DNA of 58,150 bases, taken from the NCBI GenBank assembly GCA_002842855.1, contig PHEE01000012.1:1-58150 (forward strand). Reading direction: 5' to 3'. A program made the position numbers and the translations under genes. The stretch comes from Alphaproteobacteria bacterium HGW-Alphaproteobacteria-4. Its GTDB lineage: Bacteria; Pseudomonadota; Alphaproteobacteria; Rhodobacterales; Rhodobacteraceae. The notes beneath the pieces were generated by a model. The model saw nothing but the letters and a program-made list of their open reading frames with translations, did not search any database and was not told the origin of the DNA. Shown here one piece after another: positions 9,076 to 19,596 of the stretch (its first letter is position 1; each line of letters opens with the position of its first letter).

Positions 9076-11622
9076 TTGGTCCGTTTCGTGCTGTCCGTCC
9101 TAGGGGCGATCTTTTCGTGGGTCGTTACCGCCGCCTTTTTTGGCGCGCTGACGCTTGGGGCGGTGTTCTGGATGTACAGCCGCGATCTGCCGAGCCATGA
9201 ACAGTTGGCGCAATATACCCCGAAAACCATCAGCCGCATCTATTCCGGCGAAGGTCGGTTGATTGACGAATTCGCCGAGGAGCGGCGGCTTTTCCAGCCG
9301 ATCGAGGAAATTCCCGATCTGGTCAAACACGCCTTTGTCGCCGCCGAAGACCAGAACTTCTACAGCCACCGCGGCTATGACATTCGCGGCATGCTGGGGG
9401 CGGCCCGCGATGCGCTGACAGGCGGGCGGTTGCGCGGTGCCTCGACCATCACGCAGCAGGTGATGAAGAACTTCCTGCTGTCGTCCGACCGCTCGATCGA
9501 GCGCAAGATCAAGGAGTTGATCCTTGCCTCGAGGCTGGAGGAAACGCTGAGCAAGGACAAGATCCTAGAACTGTATCTCAACGAAATCTTCCTTGGGCAG
9601 AACAGTTTTGGGGTGGCGGCGGCGGCGCAGACCTATTTCAACAAGACCCTGAGCGAATTGGCCCCGCATGAGGCTGCGATGCTGGCGGCATTGCCGCAGG
9701 CGCCGGGCGAGTACCACCCGGTGCGCGCCATGAAGCGCGTGACCGAGCGGCGCAACTATGTGTTGGGCCGGATGCTGGAAGATGGCTACATCGACAAGGC
9801 CACGCATGACGCGGAAGTGCAGTTGCCGCTGCGTTCGGTGCAGAACGGCGATTTTCCACCCTTCCGCGCAAGCCTGCCGCCGCGCGACTATTTCACCGAC
9901 GAAATCCGCCGTCAGCTTTCACGCAGTTTCGGGCAAGAGGAGTTCTTCGGCGGCGGCCTGACCATTCGCGCCACCGTTGACCCCGCAATGCAGGAAAATG
10001 CCGCCGCCGCACTGCGTGCGGCGCTGGAAGGATTTGACCGCGATCAGGGCGTGTGGCGCGGCACCGGGCTCGTGCTTGCGCCCGAGGCGCTGGCCGATTG
10101 GCGCACGGGTCTGGCGGCGATGAACGATGTGCCGCGCGATGTCGCGGGCTGGCACGCGGCAGTGGTGCTCGAAGTTGGCGCCAAGGATGCCCGGATCGGT
10201 ATCGAAGGGGTCGAGGACGATGCCGATGGCCACTGGATACCTGCCGCCGACGTGACCTGGGCCCGCAAACTTGGCGCCGACGGCAAACTGGCTGCGAACA
10301 AGGCCAAGGTCGCGGGCGATCTGCTCGCGGTGGGCGACGTGGTGCTGGTGCGCGCCATGACCAAGGACAGCGACGGCAGCTTCATTCGCTGGACCCTGCG
10401 GCAGGTGCCTGAGATTCAGGGCGGCTTTATGGCGATGGACGTGAACACCGGCCGGGTTATCGCCATGCAGGGCGGTTTCAGCTACCAGTCTTCGGTGTTC
10501 AACCGCGCCACGCAGGCGCAGCGCCAGCCCGGCTCGGCATTCAAGCCTTTTGTCTATGCCGCCGCCCTTGATTCGGGCTTTACTCCCGCCACCATCGTGG
10601 TTGACGCGCCGATTGAAGTGGAAACGGGGGCCGGGATCTGGCGCCCGCGCAACTCGTCGAACAAGTTCTATGGCCCGACCCCGCTGCGCACCGGCATCGA
10701 GCAAAGCCGGAACCTGATGACGGTGCGGATCGCGCAGGAAATCGGCATGGAAACCGTGGCAAGATATGCCGAGCGTTTCGGCGTTTATGAGCCGATGATG
10801 CCGTTTCTTGCCAACTCGCTCGGCGCGCAGGAAACAACGCTTTTCCAGATGGTTGCTGCCTACGCGATGTTTGCCAACGGCGGCGAACGGGTGGAGCCTA
10901 CGCTGGTTGACCGGGTGCAGGACCGCTGGGGCCGCACGGTCTACCGGCACGACCAGCGCACCTGTGTCAATTGCGGGCCCGAGACCATTGCCGCAGGCTT
11001 TGCGCCGCGCATCACCTCGAACCGCGAGCGGGTGATGGATGCGATCACCGCCTATCAGCTGACCTCGATGATGCAGGGCGTGGTGCAGCGCGGCACCGCC
11101 AGCGGCGTGATCAATCTGCCGGTGCCGGTGGCGGGCAAGACCGGCACCACCAATGACGCGAAGGATGTGTGGTTTGTCGGCTTCACCTCGAACATCGCGG
11201 CGGGGTGTTATATCGGTTACGATCAGCCGCGCGCGCTGGGCAGCAGCGCCTATGGCGCAAGCTTGTGTGGCCCGGTGTTCCAGCGGTTCATGCAGGACGC
11301 GATCAAGAAATACGGCGGCAGCGCCTTCAAGGTGCCGCCGGGCGGGTATTTCGTGAACATCAACCGCTTTACAGGCGACCGGGTTGACGAATTTGCCTCT
11401 GGTGCCGACACCGTGGCCGAGTATTTCCGCGAAGGCACCGATGTGCTGTTCGGCTTTGCCTCGATGATCGATGGCGGCTTTGCAATGGGCCAGAACCTGC
11501 CGCTGTTCCAGCAGGGCGAAAGCGACTATGGCGGCACGCAGGTGATCAACTCCAACGGGCAGATCCGGGTGATTCCGCCCAAGGCCGATTTTGGCACCGT
11601 ATCGTCTGGCGGGCTCTACTGA
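9076..11622 (+). CDS. Penicillin-binding protein 1A, bifunctional transglycosylase/transpeptidase
   Basis: 848 residues. After an N-terminal membrane helix comes a GT51 domain with catalytic Glu91 (AAEDQNFYSHRG) and GASTITQQVMKNF. An OB-like insert (near SFIRWTLRQVPEIQGG) follows, then the transpeptidase domain with SAFK (Ser487), SRN (GIEQSRNLM) and KTGT (GKTGTTND). It polymerises glycan strands and cross-links peptides. The frame is open back to 8830, but that part is coding for the amidase in another frame. A TTG at 9076, six bases after GGGAG, gives the normal family start right before the membrane helix. Class A PBP identity is firm; the TTG start is inferred. Confidence 0.95.
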   Translation: MVRFVLSVLGAIFSWVVTAAFFGALTLGAVFWMYSRDLPSHEQLAQYTPKTISRIYSGEGRLIDEFAEERRLFQPIEEIPDLVKHAFVAAEDQNFYSHRGYDIRGMLGAARDALTGGRLRGASTITQQVMKNFLLSSDRSIERKIKELILASRLEETLSKDKILELYLNEIFLGQNSFGVAAAAQTYFNKTLSELAPHEAAMLAALPQAPGEYHPVRAMKRVTERRNYVLGRMLEDGYIDKATHDAEVQLPLRSVQNGDFPPFRASLPPRDYFTDEIRRQLSRSFGQEEFFGGGLTIRATVDPAMQENAAAALRAALEGFDRDQGVWRGTGLVLAPEALADWRTGLAAMNDVPRDVAGWHAAVVLEVGAKDARIGIEGVEDDADGHWIPAADVTWARKLGADGKLAANKAKVAGDLLAVGDVVLVRAMTKDSDGSFIRWTLRQVPEIQGGFMAMDVNTGRVIAMQGGFSYQSSVFNRATQAQRQPGSAFKPFVYAAALDSGFTPATIVVDAPIEVETGAGIWRPRNSSNKFYGPTPLRTGIEQSRNLMTVRIAQEIGMETVARYAERFGVYEPMMPFLANSLGAQETTLFQMVAAYAMFANGGERVEPTLVDRVQDRWGRTVYRHDQRTCVNCGPETIAAGFAPRITSNRERVMDAITAYQLTSMMQGVVQRGTASGVINLPVPVAGKTGTTNDAKDVWFVGFTSNIAAGCYIGYDQPRALGSSAYGASLCGPVFQRFMQDAIKKYGGSAFKVPPGGYFVNINRFTGDRVDEFASGADTVAEYFREGTDVLFGFASMIDGGFAMGQNLPLFQQGESDYGGTQVINSNGQIRVIPPKADFGTVSSGGLY

Positions 11623-11694
11623 CGCCGCCCCGCTTGCCCGTGCCGCCGCAAGCCGCTATCACCGCCCGCAATCAGACCACGAGGAACCGCCCCC

Positions 11695-12822
11695 ATGCGC
11701 GCCGAGACGCAGAACTTTGTTGATGCCATCCGCACCTCGCTGAAATTGCTGGGCCAGCGGCTTGATTGGGAAACTGCGCCGCACCGGCTGGAAGAGATGA
11801 ACGCGCTGCTGGAGCATGGCGATCTGTGGTCTGACCCCGCACGCGCGCAAAAGCTGATGCGCGAGCGGCAGGAACTGAGCGATGCACTCGGCACCTGGCG
11901 CAACATCACGCGCGATCTGGCGGATAACGTCGAACTGATCGAGCTGGGCGAAGCCGAGGGCGATGCCGAGATCGTGGCCGAGGCCGAAAAAGCGCTGCGC
12001 ACGCTGGCCGAGCACGCCGCCGCGAAAGAGCTTGAGGCGCTGTTGGATGGCGAGGCGGACGGCAACGACACCTTCCTTGAAATCAACGCAGGTGCCGGTG
12101 GCACCGAAAGCTGCGACTGGGCCAGCATGCTGGCGCGCATGTATGTGCGTTGGGCCGAGAAAAAGGGCTACAAGGTCGAGCTTCTGGCGGAAACGCCGGG
12201 TGACGAGGCGGGGATTCGGTCGGCGGCCTACAAGATTTCAGGGCACAACGCCTATGGCTGGCTGAAATCGGAATCCGGGGTGCACCGTCTGGTGCGCATT
12301 TCGCCTTACGATTCAGCGGCGCGGCGCCACACCTCGTTTTCCTCGGTCTGGGTCTATCCGGTGGTAGATGACAACATCGACATCGTGATTGCCGACAACG
12401 ATCTGCGGATCGACACCTACCGCAGCTCGGGCGCGGGTGGGCAGCACGTCAACACCACCGACTCGGCGGTGCGGATCACCCACCTTCCCACCGGCATCGT
12501 GGTGACCAGTTCGGAAAAGAGCCAGCACCAGAACCGCGCCAACTGTATGGCGGCGCTGAAATCGCGGCTTTACCAGATGGAACTCGACAAACGCAACGCG
12601 GTGGTCAATGCGCAGCACGCGGCCAAGGGCGAGGCGGGCTGGGGCAACCAGATCCGGTCCTATGTGCTGCAACCCTACCAGATGGTGAAAGATCTGCGCA
12701 CCGGGCATGAAACCTCGGATACCGGCGGCGTGCTCGATGGCGACCTTGACGCCTTCATGGCGGCCACGCTGGCGCAGGATGTCGCGGGCAAAAGCCGTGC
12801 CGAGGCGCAAGGCGACGATTGA
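11695..12822 (+). CDS. prfB: Peptide chain release factor 2
   Basis: 375 residues. It releases peptides at UGA and UAA. The GGQ loop is at residues 248-250 ([14 protein letters not shown]). The stop-recognition tripeptide region reads SPYDS, an F-to-Y change from the E. coli SPF. The frame is continuous, so there is no programmed +1 frameshift at an early UGA as in E. coli. The ATG follows GAGGAA. It stands between PBP1A and a DUF2189 gene on the same strand. Confidence 0.97.
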   Translation: MRAETQNFVDAIRTSLKLLGQRLDWETAPHRLEEMNALLEHGDLWSDPARAQKLMRERQELSDALGTWRNITRDLADNVELIELGEAEGDAEIVAEAEKALRTLAEHAAAKELEALLDGEADGNDTFLEINAGAGGTESCDWASMLARMYVRWAEKKGYKVELLAETPGDEAGIRSAAYKISGHNAYGWLKSESGVHRLVRISPYDSAARRHTSFSSVWVYPVVDDNIDIVIADNDLRIDTYRSSGAGGQHVNTTDSAVRITHLPTGIVVTSSEKSQHQNRANCMAALKSRLYQMELDKRNAVVNAQHAAKGEAGWGNQIRSYVLQPYQMVKDLRTGHETSDTGGVLDGDLDAFMAATLAQDVAGKSRAEAQGDD

Positions 12823-12889
12823 CGCGCGAAAACTGTTGCTTGCCCAACTGCGCCACGCTTAGTTGCGCTGGTGACCGGGGAGAGACAGA

Positions 12890-13669
12890 ATGCCGCAGGA
12901 ACTGCAAAAAGAGCCATCGCCGTTGCCCGGGATCGGGCGGCTTTCTGTGGCCGACCTCGGGGCCAGCCTGCGCGCCGGGCTGAGGGATTTTCTGCGCGCG
13001 CCTGCCTTTGGCTTGCTGTTTTCCGCCTTTTATGTGGCGGGGGGCGTGGTTCTATATCTGGTTGCTGCGGCTTCGGGGCAGGAATGGTGGCTGATCCCCT
13101 TCGTGGTCGGCTTTCCGCTGCTGGCCCCGTTTGCGGCGGTCGGGCTTTATGAGGTCAGCCGCCGCATCGAAGCGGGCGAGCCGCTGATCTGGCGGCAGGT
13201 TCTGGGCGTTGTGTTTGCGCAAAAGGACCGCCAGATACCCTCGATGGCGATGGTGATCTTGCTGATCTTCATGTTCTGGGTGTTCGTGGCGCATACGATT
13301 TTCGCGTTGTTCATGGGCCTGCAGGCGCTGACCAATATCACCACCTCGCCCGCCGCATTGCTGGAGGGCAACGGGCCGCTGATGCTGACCGTTGGCACCG
13401 TAATTGGTGCGGGGTTTTCGCTGGCACTGTTCGCGTTCACCGTGGCGGGCCTGCCGCTGCTGCTGGAACGCGAGATCGATTTCATCACCGCGATCCTTTA
13501 CAGCCTGCGCGCGGTGCTGGCCAACATGGCGGTGCTGGGGCTATGGGGGCTTGGCATCGCCGCGCTGTTGCTGTTGGGCATGGCGCCGCTGTTCTTGGGG
13601 CTGTTTGTGGTGCTGCCGGTGCTGGGGCATGCCAGCTGGCACGTCTATCGACGAATTTCGCAGCCCTGA
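12890..13669 (+). CDS. DUF2189 integral membrane protein
   Basis: 259 residues with about six hydrophobic segments from residue 45 on. The sequence fits DUF2189, a family common in Rhodobacteraceae whose function is not established; an N-terminal cytoplasmic stretch is followed by paired helices with an ALFMGLQALTNI region. The ATG is preceded by GGGGAGAG. It ends at a hairpin facing the convergent bactofilin gene. I cannot assign a role. Confidence 0.85.
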   Translation: MPQELQKEPSPLPGIGRLSVADLGASLRAGLRDFLRAPAFGLLFSAFYVAGGVVLYLVAAASGQEWWLIPFVVGFPLLAPFAAVGLYEVSRRIEAGEPLIWRQVLGVVFAQKDRQIPSMAMVILLIFMFWVFVAHTIFALFMGLQALTNITTSPAALLEGNGPLMLTVGTVIGAGFSLALFAFTVAGLPLLLEREIDFITAILYSLRAVLANMAVLGLWGLGIAALLLLGMAPLFLGLFVVLPVLGHASWHVYRRISQP

Positions 13670-13678
13670 AATGCAAAG

Positions 13679-13699
13679 GGCGGCGCTGCGGGCGCCGCC
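13679..13699. terminator. Bidirectional hairpin between convergent genes
   Basis: GGCGGCGC-TGCGG-GCGCCGCC, an 8-bp perfect stem, lies 10 bp after the DUF2189 stop and 25 bp beyond the bactofilin stop on the other strand. There is no long U-run on either side. Confidence 0.5.
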
Positions 13700-13723
13700 A
13701 CTTCAGGTGCGATGGTCTGCGGG

Positions 13724-14233
13724 TCAGCCTTCGGATTTCGCAGTGGGGGCCGGTGCCGGGGTCGGAGGCGCCAGTTTCGGGGTCGCGCCATTGGCCAGCG
13801 GGTCTTCCTGCCGCTGTACCGAACCTTCGAAATGCGCACCCGATTCGATCGCGATGGTCTTGTGCACGATGTCGCCTTCGACCCGCGCGCTTGAAGTCAG
13901 GCGCACTTTGAGGCCCCGAACGCGACCGATCACGCGGCCATTCACCACGATGTCATCAGCCACGATCTCGCCCTTGATGGTGGCGCTTTCGCCTACCGTC
14001 AGCAGATGCGCGCGAATGTCGCCTTCGACGATGCCTTCGACCTGCACATCGCCGGTGGTGCGCAGATTGCCGATCACCGTCAGGTCGGATGACAGCACCG
14101 ACGCCGGTGCCTTGGGCCGCGGCGCAGAGGACGGGGCATCGCCCATCGGGCGCGGCACGGGCACCTCGGGGGACTTGGCCTTGTCGCCGTCGGTTTTGGG
14201 ACCGGGTTCGTTGATTCTGCTCTTAGAAAACAT
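13724..14233 (-). CDS. Bactofilin (polymer-forming cytoskeletal protein)
   Basis: 169 residues. The central DUF583 domain shows the short repeating beta-helix turns of bactofilins (SSDLTVIGNLRTTGDVQVEG, GDIRAHLLTVGESATIKG), flanked by disordered Pro-rich tails. Bactofilins self-assemble without nucleotide and position wall enzymes. Its start overlaps the end of the upstream M23 peptidase gene by 11 bp, so the two are probably co-translated. The same partnership is known for bactofilins in other proteobacteria. Confidence 0.93.
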   Translation of the reverse strand: MFSKSRINEPGPKTDGDKAKSPEVPVPRPMGDAPSSAPRPKAPASVLSSDLTVIGNLRTTGDVQVEGIVEGDIRAHLLTVGESATIKGEIVADDIVVNGRVIGRVRGLKVRLTSSARVEGDIVHKTIAIESGAHFEGSVQRQEDPLANGATPKLAPPTPAPAPTAKSEG

Positions 14234-15569
14234 TGCTCGCTGCCCTGATGAAGGTCATCGGATTGACCGGTTTGCCGTTCACCCGCACTTCATAGTGCAA
14301 GTGCGGGCCTGTTGATCGTCCAGTGTTGCCCATATCACCGATCCGCTCGCCGCGCGAGACCTTTTGCCCGACGCTGACCCTGACTTTGCTCAGGTGGCCA
14401 TAGCGGGTGACGGTGCCGTGGGCGTGGCGAATTTCGATCATGTTGCCATACCCGGACTGCCAGCCCGCGTGGGTCACTACGCCTTCGCCGGTGGCAAAGA
14501 TCGGGGTGCCGGTCGGGCCCGCCATGTCTTGGCCCTCGTGCATGGTGCCCCAGCGGCGGCCGAAGGGCGAAGTCAGGCGGTAAGCCGCCTTGACCGGGGT
14601 ATCGAGCGGCAGGCTTTGCGCGGCTATACGGTAGAGGTTCAGCCGGTCAAGCGTGTCCAGAATGCCGGTGGCGCGTGCCAGATCGGCGCTGTATTCGGAC
14701 GTGCCGCTGGCCGACATGGCAATTGGCAGCAAGGGCCCGCCGGTGCCGGAATAGCCCTGCCGCACGGTTTCGAGAATCGCATCCGCATCCATGCCCACCG
14801 CGCGAAACATCCTGTCGAGCGGCTCGACCGAAACCGAAACCGCGGCTTCCAGGGTGGCAAAAATTTCATCGTTGCGCTGGTCGAGCAGGCGCTGCTCAAG
14901 CTGCATCGACGCCAGCTCGGCTTCGGCGGCACTGGCGGCGGCGGCTGCCTTGTCGCGCTCTGCCGCAGACTGGGCGAGCGCGGCGGCGATGATGTCGAGC
15001 GTTGCGGCAACGTCTTCGGGCGCCACCACGGGCCCCGTTGCGGTGCTGGTCTGCCCGTTCATCTCGGCGGTGCGCAGCGCCACTTCTGCGGCGGCGGCAT
15101 CGCGTTCCTGCATGGTGCGGCGCAGTGTTGCCTGAATCACCTCGATGCCGGTTTCCAGCTCGCGCCGCCGTTCTTCTGACGAAAGCAGGGTTGACTGCAT
15201 CAGCGACACCTGTTGCAGCGCCAGCGAAAAGCGGGCCTGCGCGGCTGTCGCCTCATCGGCGCGGGCATCGCGTTCGCGCGAAAGCGAGTCGAGCCGTTCT
15301 TCGAATGCGGCCTGAACGCGGGCGACCTGTTCTTCGGAACTGCCAGCGCTGATGACATCGCTGAGCAGAATCGAGCTGGCGACAATCGACCACCCGAACA
15401 TCAGCACGGTGCCCGAAAGCATCACCGCCTGCGTCAGCGGCCTGAGGCGCACAAAGCGGGTCGTGGTATCGGATTTCAGAAACAAGCGTTGCTCGGGCAA
15501 CCATTTTCCGACAACGGTGTTGAGATGATGCGCGAAGCGTCGGTGCACCTTTGGGGATCCATCCTGCAA
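14223..15569 (-). CDS. M23-family peptidoglycan endopeptidase with coiled-coil N-terminus
   Basis: About 448 residues: one membrane segment near 50-75, a coiled coil (about 85-260, rich in E/R/A) and a C-terminal LytM/M23 zinc peptidase. Zinc ligands and catalytic motifs are visible as MHEGQDMAG, RYGHL and GPHLHYEVR. It probably cleaves peptide cross-links. The N-terminal part matches the DUF5930 type found in Rhodobacteraceae. The start is uncertain: the longest frame uses TTG at 15569, and a GTG at 15548 would also give the usual N-terminus (KWLPEQRLFLKSDT). It is the first gene of a two-gene operon with bactofilin. Confidence 0.9.
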   Translation of the reverse strand: MQDGSPKVHRRFAHHLNTVVGKWLPEQRLFLKSDTTTRFVRLRPLTQAVMLSGTVLMFGWSIVASSILLSDVISAGSSEEQVARVQAAFEERLDSLSRERDARADEATAAQARFSLALQQVSLMQSTLLSSEERRRELETGIEVIQATLRRTMQERDAAAAEVALRTAEMNGQTSTATGPVVAPEDVAATLDIIAAALAQSAAERDKAAAAASAAEAELASMQLEQRLLDQRNDEIFATLEAAVSVSVEPLDRMFRAVGMDADAILETVRQGYSGTGGPLLPIAMSASGTSEYSADLARATGILDTLDRLNLYRIAAQSLPLDTPVKAAYRLTSPFGRRWGTMHEGQDMAGPTGTPIFATGEGVVTHAGWQSGYGNMIEIRHAHGTVTRYGHLSKVRVSVGQKVSRGERIGDMGNTGRSTGPHLHYEVRVNGKPVNPMTFIRAASNVF

Positions 15570-15696
15570 TTTCGCGGAGCGTCATCAGGCGCGCCTTCGC
15601 CATGGGCTTAGCAAGAGGCGGTGCACGCATGCAACCCATTTCGCCACTCTTGGGTGGGCGGCAGATTGGCGAGGTTGGCTATTGGCGGATTCTGGC

Positions 15697-16176
15697 CTAG
15701 TTTTCAGCGCCCTGAAGTGCTGCCAGAACAGCTTCGGCGTGACCCGCGACCTTTGCCACACGCCAGATCGCCGCTATGCGCCCATCGCCGCCAATCAGGA
15801 AGGTCATGCGCAAGATGCCCTCGTAGGATTTGCCATAGAGCTTTTTTGGCCCCCAGGCGCCAAAGCGCTCGCACAAATCGGTGCCCGCGTCGCTGACCAG
15901 CGTCACCTGCAAACCCTGTTTTTGCACAAAACGCCGATGCGCGGCGAGGCTGTCTTTGGAAACGCCGACCACCTGCGCGCCCAGTGCTGCAAATTCGGGG
16001 GCGAGGCGGCTGAAATCTTGCGCCTCGCGGGTGCAACTTGATGTGGCGTCGCGCGGGTAAAAGTAGAGCACCACAGGCTGCGGCCGCAGGGCGGCCAGCG
16101 CCAAAGTGCCGGCCTGACCAGACGGGGCGATGCATGGCAGGGTGAAGTCGGGCGCGCGTTCGCCTATTTCTGGCAC
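15697..16176 (-). CDS. Peroxiredoxin, BCP/PrxQ type
   Basis: 159 residues. It reduces hydroperoxides with thioredoxin. The peroxidatic cysteine is in DATSSCTREAQDF, matching Cys45 of E. coli BCP. The resolving position five residues later is Gln instead of Cys, so this is a 1-Cys form, although two other cysteines (LPCIAP and DLCERFG) remain. The frame opens with TTG at 16200, but the GTG at 16176 has AGGA eight bases upstream and begins at the conserved IGERAPDFTLP. It is divergent from the AsmA-like gene. Confidence 0.92.
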   Translation of the reverse strand: MPEIGERAPDFTLPCIAPSGQAGTLALAALRPQPVVLYFYPRDATSSCTREAQDFSRLAPEFAALGAQVVGVSKDSLAAHRRFVQKQGLQVTLVSDAGTDLCERFGAWGPKKLYGKSYEGILRMTFLIGGDGRIAAIWRVAKVAGHAEAVLAALQGAEN

Positions 16177-16272
16177 GACGGGTTCCTTTGGACGGGGCAA
16201 TGCGTTTGTGTTTTAAGCCCCGGTCAGCAAAGATCAACACCGCTTCGACACGGTCGGGCGGCAGGGCGGCAG

Positions 16273-19200
16273 ATGAGCGAGACGCAAACTTCGTACAAGA
16301 CCGACGGCGCTGCGCCGCCACCGCCTGCGCGGCGGCGGCGCGGGCGGCGTGCCCGCATCGGCCTTTGGCTTCTCATTTCCTTGCCGCTGCTGGCGTTGGC
16401 GCTGACGATTGCGGCGCTCTACGTCACCCACCAGCCGCTTCCCGCGCCGCGTTGGGTCGTGGCGCGGCTGGAAGCGCGCGCCAACGCCGCACTGGCGGGC
16501 GCGCTGACGCTGCACCTGCGGGGTGGTGCCGAACTGGTGGTGACCGAAGGGCTGGTGCCGCGCCTGCGGTTTCTGGAGGTCGAGGTCGCAGGCGCCAATG
16601 GTCAGGTGGTGGCGCGTTTGCCAGAAGCGCGTTTCACGCTGTCGCGCGATGCGCTGGCCGAACGGCGCATCGTGGTGGAAACCGTGCGGCTTGATGGTGC
16701 AAGCCTCGCGCTGCGCCGCCTTGCCGATGGCTCGCTCGATGTCACACTGGGCAGCGAGCGGGCGGCGCTGAGCGCGGCCACCCCTGAAAGCCTTGCGCAG
16801 GCGCTGGGCGCCTTCAAGCAGGTGTTTGACGCACCCGCGCTTGCCGGGCTGCAACGGATCGAGGCGCAGGGGCTGCAAATCCGGCTTGATGACGCGCGCA
16901 ATGACAAGGTCTGGCGCGTGCAGGCGGGGCGACTGATCCTGACACAGGACGCGACCCGTCTGGCGGTGACGCTGGGCTTCGACATTGGCGAGGCCGAAAG
17001 CAGGCCCTCGTCGGTGGCGCTTTCGCTGAACACCCGCAAGGGCAGCAACGAAGCTTCGTTCGGTGCTGCGATCACCGCGGTTCCTGCGCGCGATCTGGCG
17101 CTGCAATCGCCCGCGTTGGCTTGGCTTGGGGTGCTTGACGCGCCGATTTCGGGATCGCTGCGCAGCGGTATCGATGCCGCCGGTACGGTCGGCCACCTTG
17201 ATGCGCGGCTCGAGATTGGTGCCGGGGCGCTTAGCCCGGTGGAAGGGGTGGCGCCGGTGCCGATCCGCGGCGGTACCGTGCATTTCAATTATGACCCCGC
17301 GGCCGAGCGGGTTGCCTTTTCCGAGTTGTCGATCGACAGCCGCGCGCTGCGGCTGCGGGCCTCTGGTTCAGCACAGCTCAAGGGTTTCAGCGGCGGTCTG
17401 CCCGACGAGGTGCTGGGTCAGGTGGCGATTGCCAACCTGCGGGTTGACCCCGAGGGGTTGTTTGAAACGCCGGTGCAGTTCGTGGCGGGCGCGGTTGACC
17501 TGCGGCTGCGGCTCGATCCGTTCACGCTTGATATCGGCCAGCTGCAATTGCTTAACGGCGCCGAGCGGTTAAGCGCCTCGGGTCGGGTTGTGGCGCGCCC
17601 TGACGGCTGGCAGGTGGCGCTCGATTTTGGCACTGACCGGATTTCGCAAGCGCGCATGCTGGCGCTCTGGCCGGTGACCGTGGTGGCCAAGACCCGCACT
17701 TGGCTGGTCGAGAACGTGGCGACGGGCGAATTGCGCGACGTGCGCGCGGCGCTGCGCCTTGAACCCGGTGCCGAACCGCAACTGGCGCTCGGATACGGCT
17801 TCGAGGGCGCCGAAGTGCGGGTGATCGAAAGCCTGCCGCCGCTGCTCGATGCTGCGGGGTTCGCCAGTATCGAGGGCAATCGGCATACACTGACGGTCGA
17901 GCGCGGCCATGTCATCGCCCCCACGGGCGGGCGGATCGACGTGGCTGATACGGTGATGGTGGTGCCCGACATCCGGTTGCGCCCGGCGCCTGCCGAGATT
18001 CGGCTGCGCACGGTCAGCACCGTGCCCGCGGCAATGTCGCTGCTCGATCAGGAACCGTTCCGATTCATGTCCAAAGCGGGCATGGGAACCGACTTCGCCG
18101 AGGGCACGGCGCGCGCCGAAACGGTCATGCAGATGCCACTGACAAAGGGCATGGCGCCCGACGAGCTGCGCTTTCGCGTGACCGCTGAACTGACGGACGT
18201 GCGCTCGGATGTGCTGGTCGCCGGGCGGCCTTTGCGCGCGCCGCGGCTGCTGCTGGTTGCCGATGCGGCGGGGATCGAGATTTCAGGGCGCGGCACGCTT
18301 TCCGGGGTTTCTTTCGATGCGCACTGGCGGCAGGCCTTCGCGCCGGACCAGCGCGGGCTTTCGACGATTGCCGCCGATGTTGCGATCACGCCAGCGTCGC
18401 TTGCAGCCTTTGGCATCGTGCTGCCGTCGGGCACCGTCAGCGGCGAGGGAACCGGCGCGCTGGCGCTCGACATAAGGCGCGGTCAGCCTATCCGCTTTGG
18501 TCTGACCAGTGACCTTGCCGGGCTGAGCATGGCCATACCTTCGGTGGGCTGGCGCAAGCCCGCAGCGCAGACGGGCAGCTTCGAGGTTGCAGGCGCGCTC
18601 GGCACGCCCCCGGCGATCGACCGGTTGCAGCTTGACGCGGCGGGGTTGAAAGCGGCCGGCACGCTGACGCTTGCGCCCGATGGCGCGCTTGAACGTGCGG
18701 CATTTGATCCGGTGACACTGGGCGGCTGGTTTGAGGGCGCGGTGGTGCTGCGGGCGCAAAGGTCGGGCAATCCGATGGCGATAGAGGTCAGCGGCGCCCG
18801 CGCTGACCTGCGCAAAGCCTCGGTCGGCGGCGGCGGCGGTGGCGCGGCGGGCGGCCCGATCAGCTTTGCGCTCGACCGCGTTCAGGTGACCGACAGCATC
18901 GCGCTAACCGGGTTTCGCGGCGACTTCACGCAGACCACCGGATTTTCGGGCGGTTTTGCCGCCAGCGTCAACGGCGGCGCGCGGGTCGAAGGCACAGTGA
19001 TGCCGGGGCAGGGCGGGCGCAGCGCATTTCGCATCATCTCGGCCGATGCGGGCGCGGTGTTGAACTCGGCGGGCGTTTTTGCGCGCGCGCGTGGCGGCAC
19101 GCTCGATCTGATCATCGAACCCGCCAGCGCCGGCGCTGGCCATTTTCAGGGCACCGCCGAAATGCACGATCTGCGCGTGGTCGATGCGCCGGTGCTTGCG

Positions 19201-19596
19201 GCGCTGCTGAGCGCGGCTTCGGGGATCGGGCTTCTGGAGCAGTTGAACGGCGAGGGGCTGCTGTTTACCGATGTCGATGGTGAATTCACCATCTCGCCTG
19301 ACACAATCACGCTGACCAATGGCGCCGCAGTGGGCGCATCGCTTGGGGTGACGGGCGAGGGCACCTTTGCCCCCGGCAGCGGCGCGGTTGATATTCAGGG
19401 GGTGGTGACGCCGCTTTACATTCTCAACAGCCTCGGTCAGATCATCAGCCGTCGCGGCGAGGGGTTCTTTGGCATCACATACCGGTTGCGCGGCACCTCG
19501 GCGGCACCGCAAATCACGGTCAACCCGCTGTCGCTGCTGACGCCCGGATTTCTGCGTGACATTTTCCGGCGACCAATACCTGAGGCAGGGCAGTGA
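16273..19596 (+). CDS. AsmA-like (YhdP/DUF3971) envelope protein
   Basis: 1107 residues. An Arg-rich cytoplasmic start ([12 protein letters not shown]) precedes a single membrane helix at about 30-52. The remainder is a long periplasmic repetitive beta structure, and a C-terminal AsmA-like region ([15 protein letters not shown]) closes it. Proteins of this superfamily bridge the inner and outer membranes and are implicated in phospholipid transport. The start ATG has GGGCGGCAG upstream. Its stop overlaps the start of queA by 4 bp (GTGA), so the two are translationally coupled. Confidence 0.85.
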   Translation: MSETQTSYKTDGAAPPPPARRRRGRRARIGLWLLISLPLLALALTIAALYVTHQPLPAPRWVVARLEARANAALAGALTLHLRGGAELVVTEGLVPRLRFLEVEVAGANGQVVARLPEARFTLSRDALAERRIVVETVRLDGASLALRRLADGSLDVTLGSERAALSAATPESLAQALGAFKQVFDAPALAGLQRIEAQGLQIRLDDARNDKVWRVQAGRLILTQDATRLAVTLGFDIGEAESRPSSVALSLNTRKGSNEASFGAAITAVPARDLALQSPALAWLGVLDAPISGSLRSGIDAAGTVGHLDARLEIGAGALSPVEGVAPVPIRGGTVHFNYDPAAERVAFSELSIDSRALRLRASGSAQLKGFSGGLPDEVLGQVAIANLRVDPEGLFETPVQFVAGAVDLRLRLDPFTLDIGQLQLLNGAERLSASGRVVARPDGWQVALDFGTDRISQARMLALWPVTVVAKTRTWLVENVATGELRDVRAALRLEPGAEPQLALGYGFEGAEVRVIESLPPLLDAAGFASIEGNRHTLTVERGHVIAPTGGRIDVADTVMVVPDIRLRPAPAEIRLRTVSTVPAAMSLLDQEPFRFMSKAGMGTDFAEGTARAETVMQMPLTKGMAPDELRFRVTAELTDVRSDVLVAGRPLRAPRLLLVADAAGIEISGRGTLSGVSFDAHWRQAFAPDQRGLSTIAADVAITPASLAAFGIVLPSGTVSGEGTGALALDIRRGQPIRFGLTSDLAGLSMAIPSVGWRKPAAQTGSFEVAGALGTPPAIDRLQLDAAGLKAAGTLTLAPDGALERAAFDPVTLGGWFEGAVVLRAQRSGNPMAIEVSGARADLRKASVGGGGGGAAGGPISFALDRVQVTDSIALTGFRGDFTQTTGFSGGFAASVNGGARVEGTVMPGQGGRSAFRIISADAGAVLNSAGVFARARGGTLDLIIEPASAGAGHFQGTAEMHDLRVVDAPVLAALLSAASGIGLLEQLNGEGLLFTDVDGEFTISPDTITLTNGAAVGASLGVTGEGTFAPGSGAVDIQGVVTPLYILNSLGQIISRRGEGFFGITYRLRGTSAAPQITVNPLSLLTPGFLRDIFRRPIPEAGQ

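Noticed and set aside
11695..11800. Programmed frameshift in prfB
   Set aside because: The frame is continuous from the ATG; no early UGA is present.
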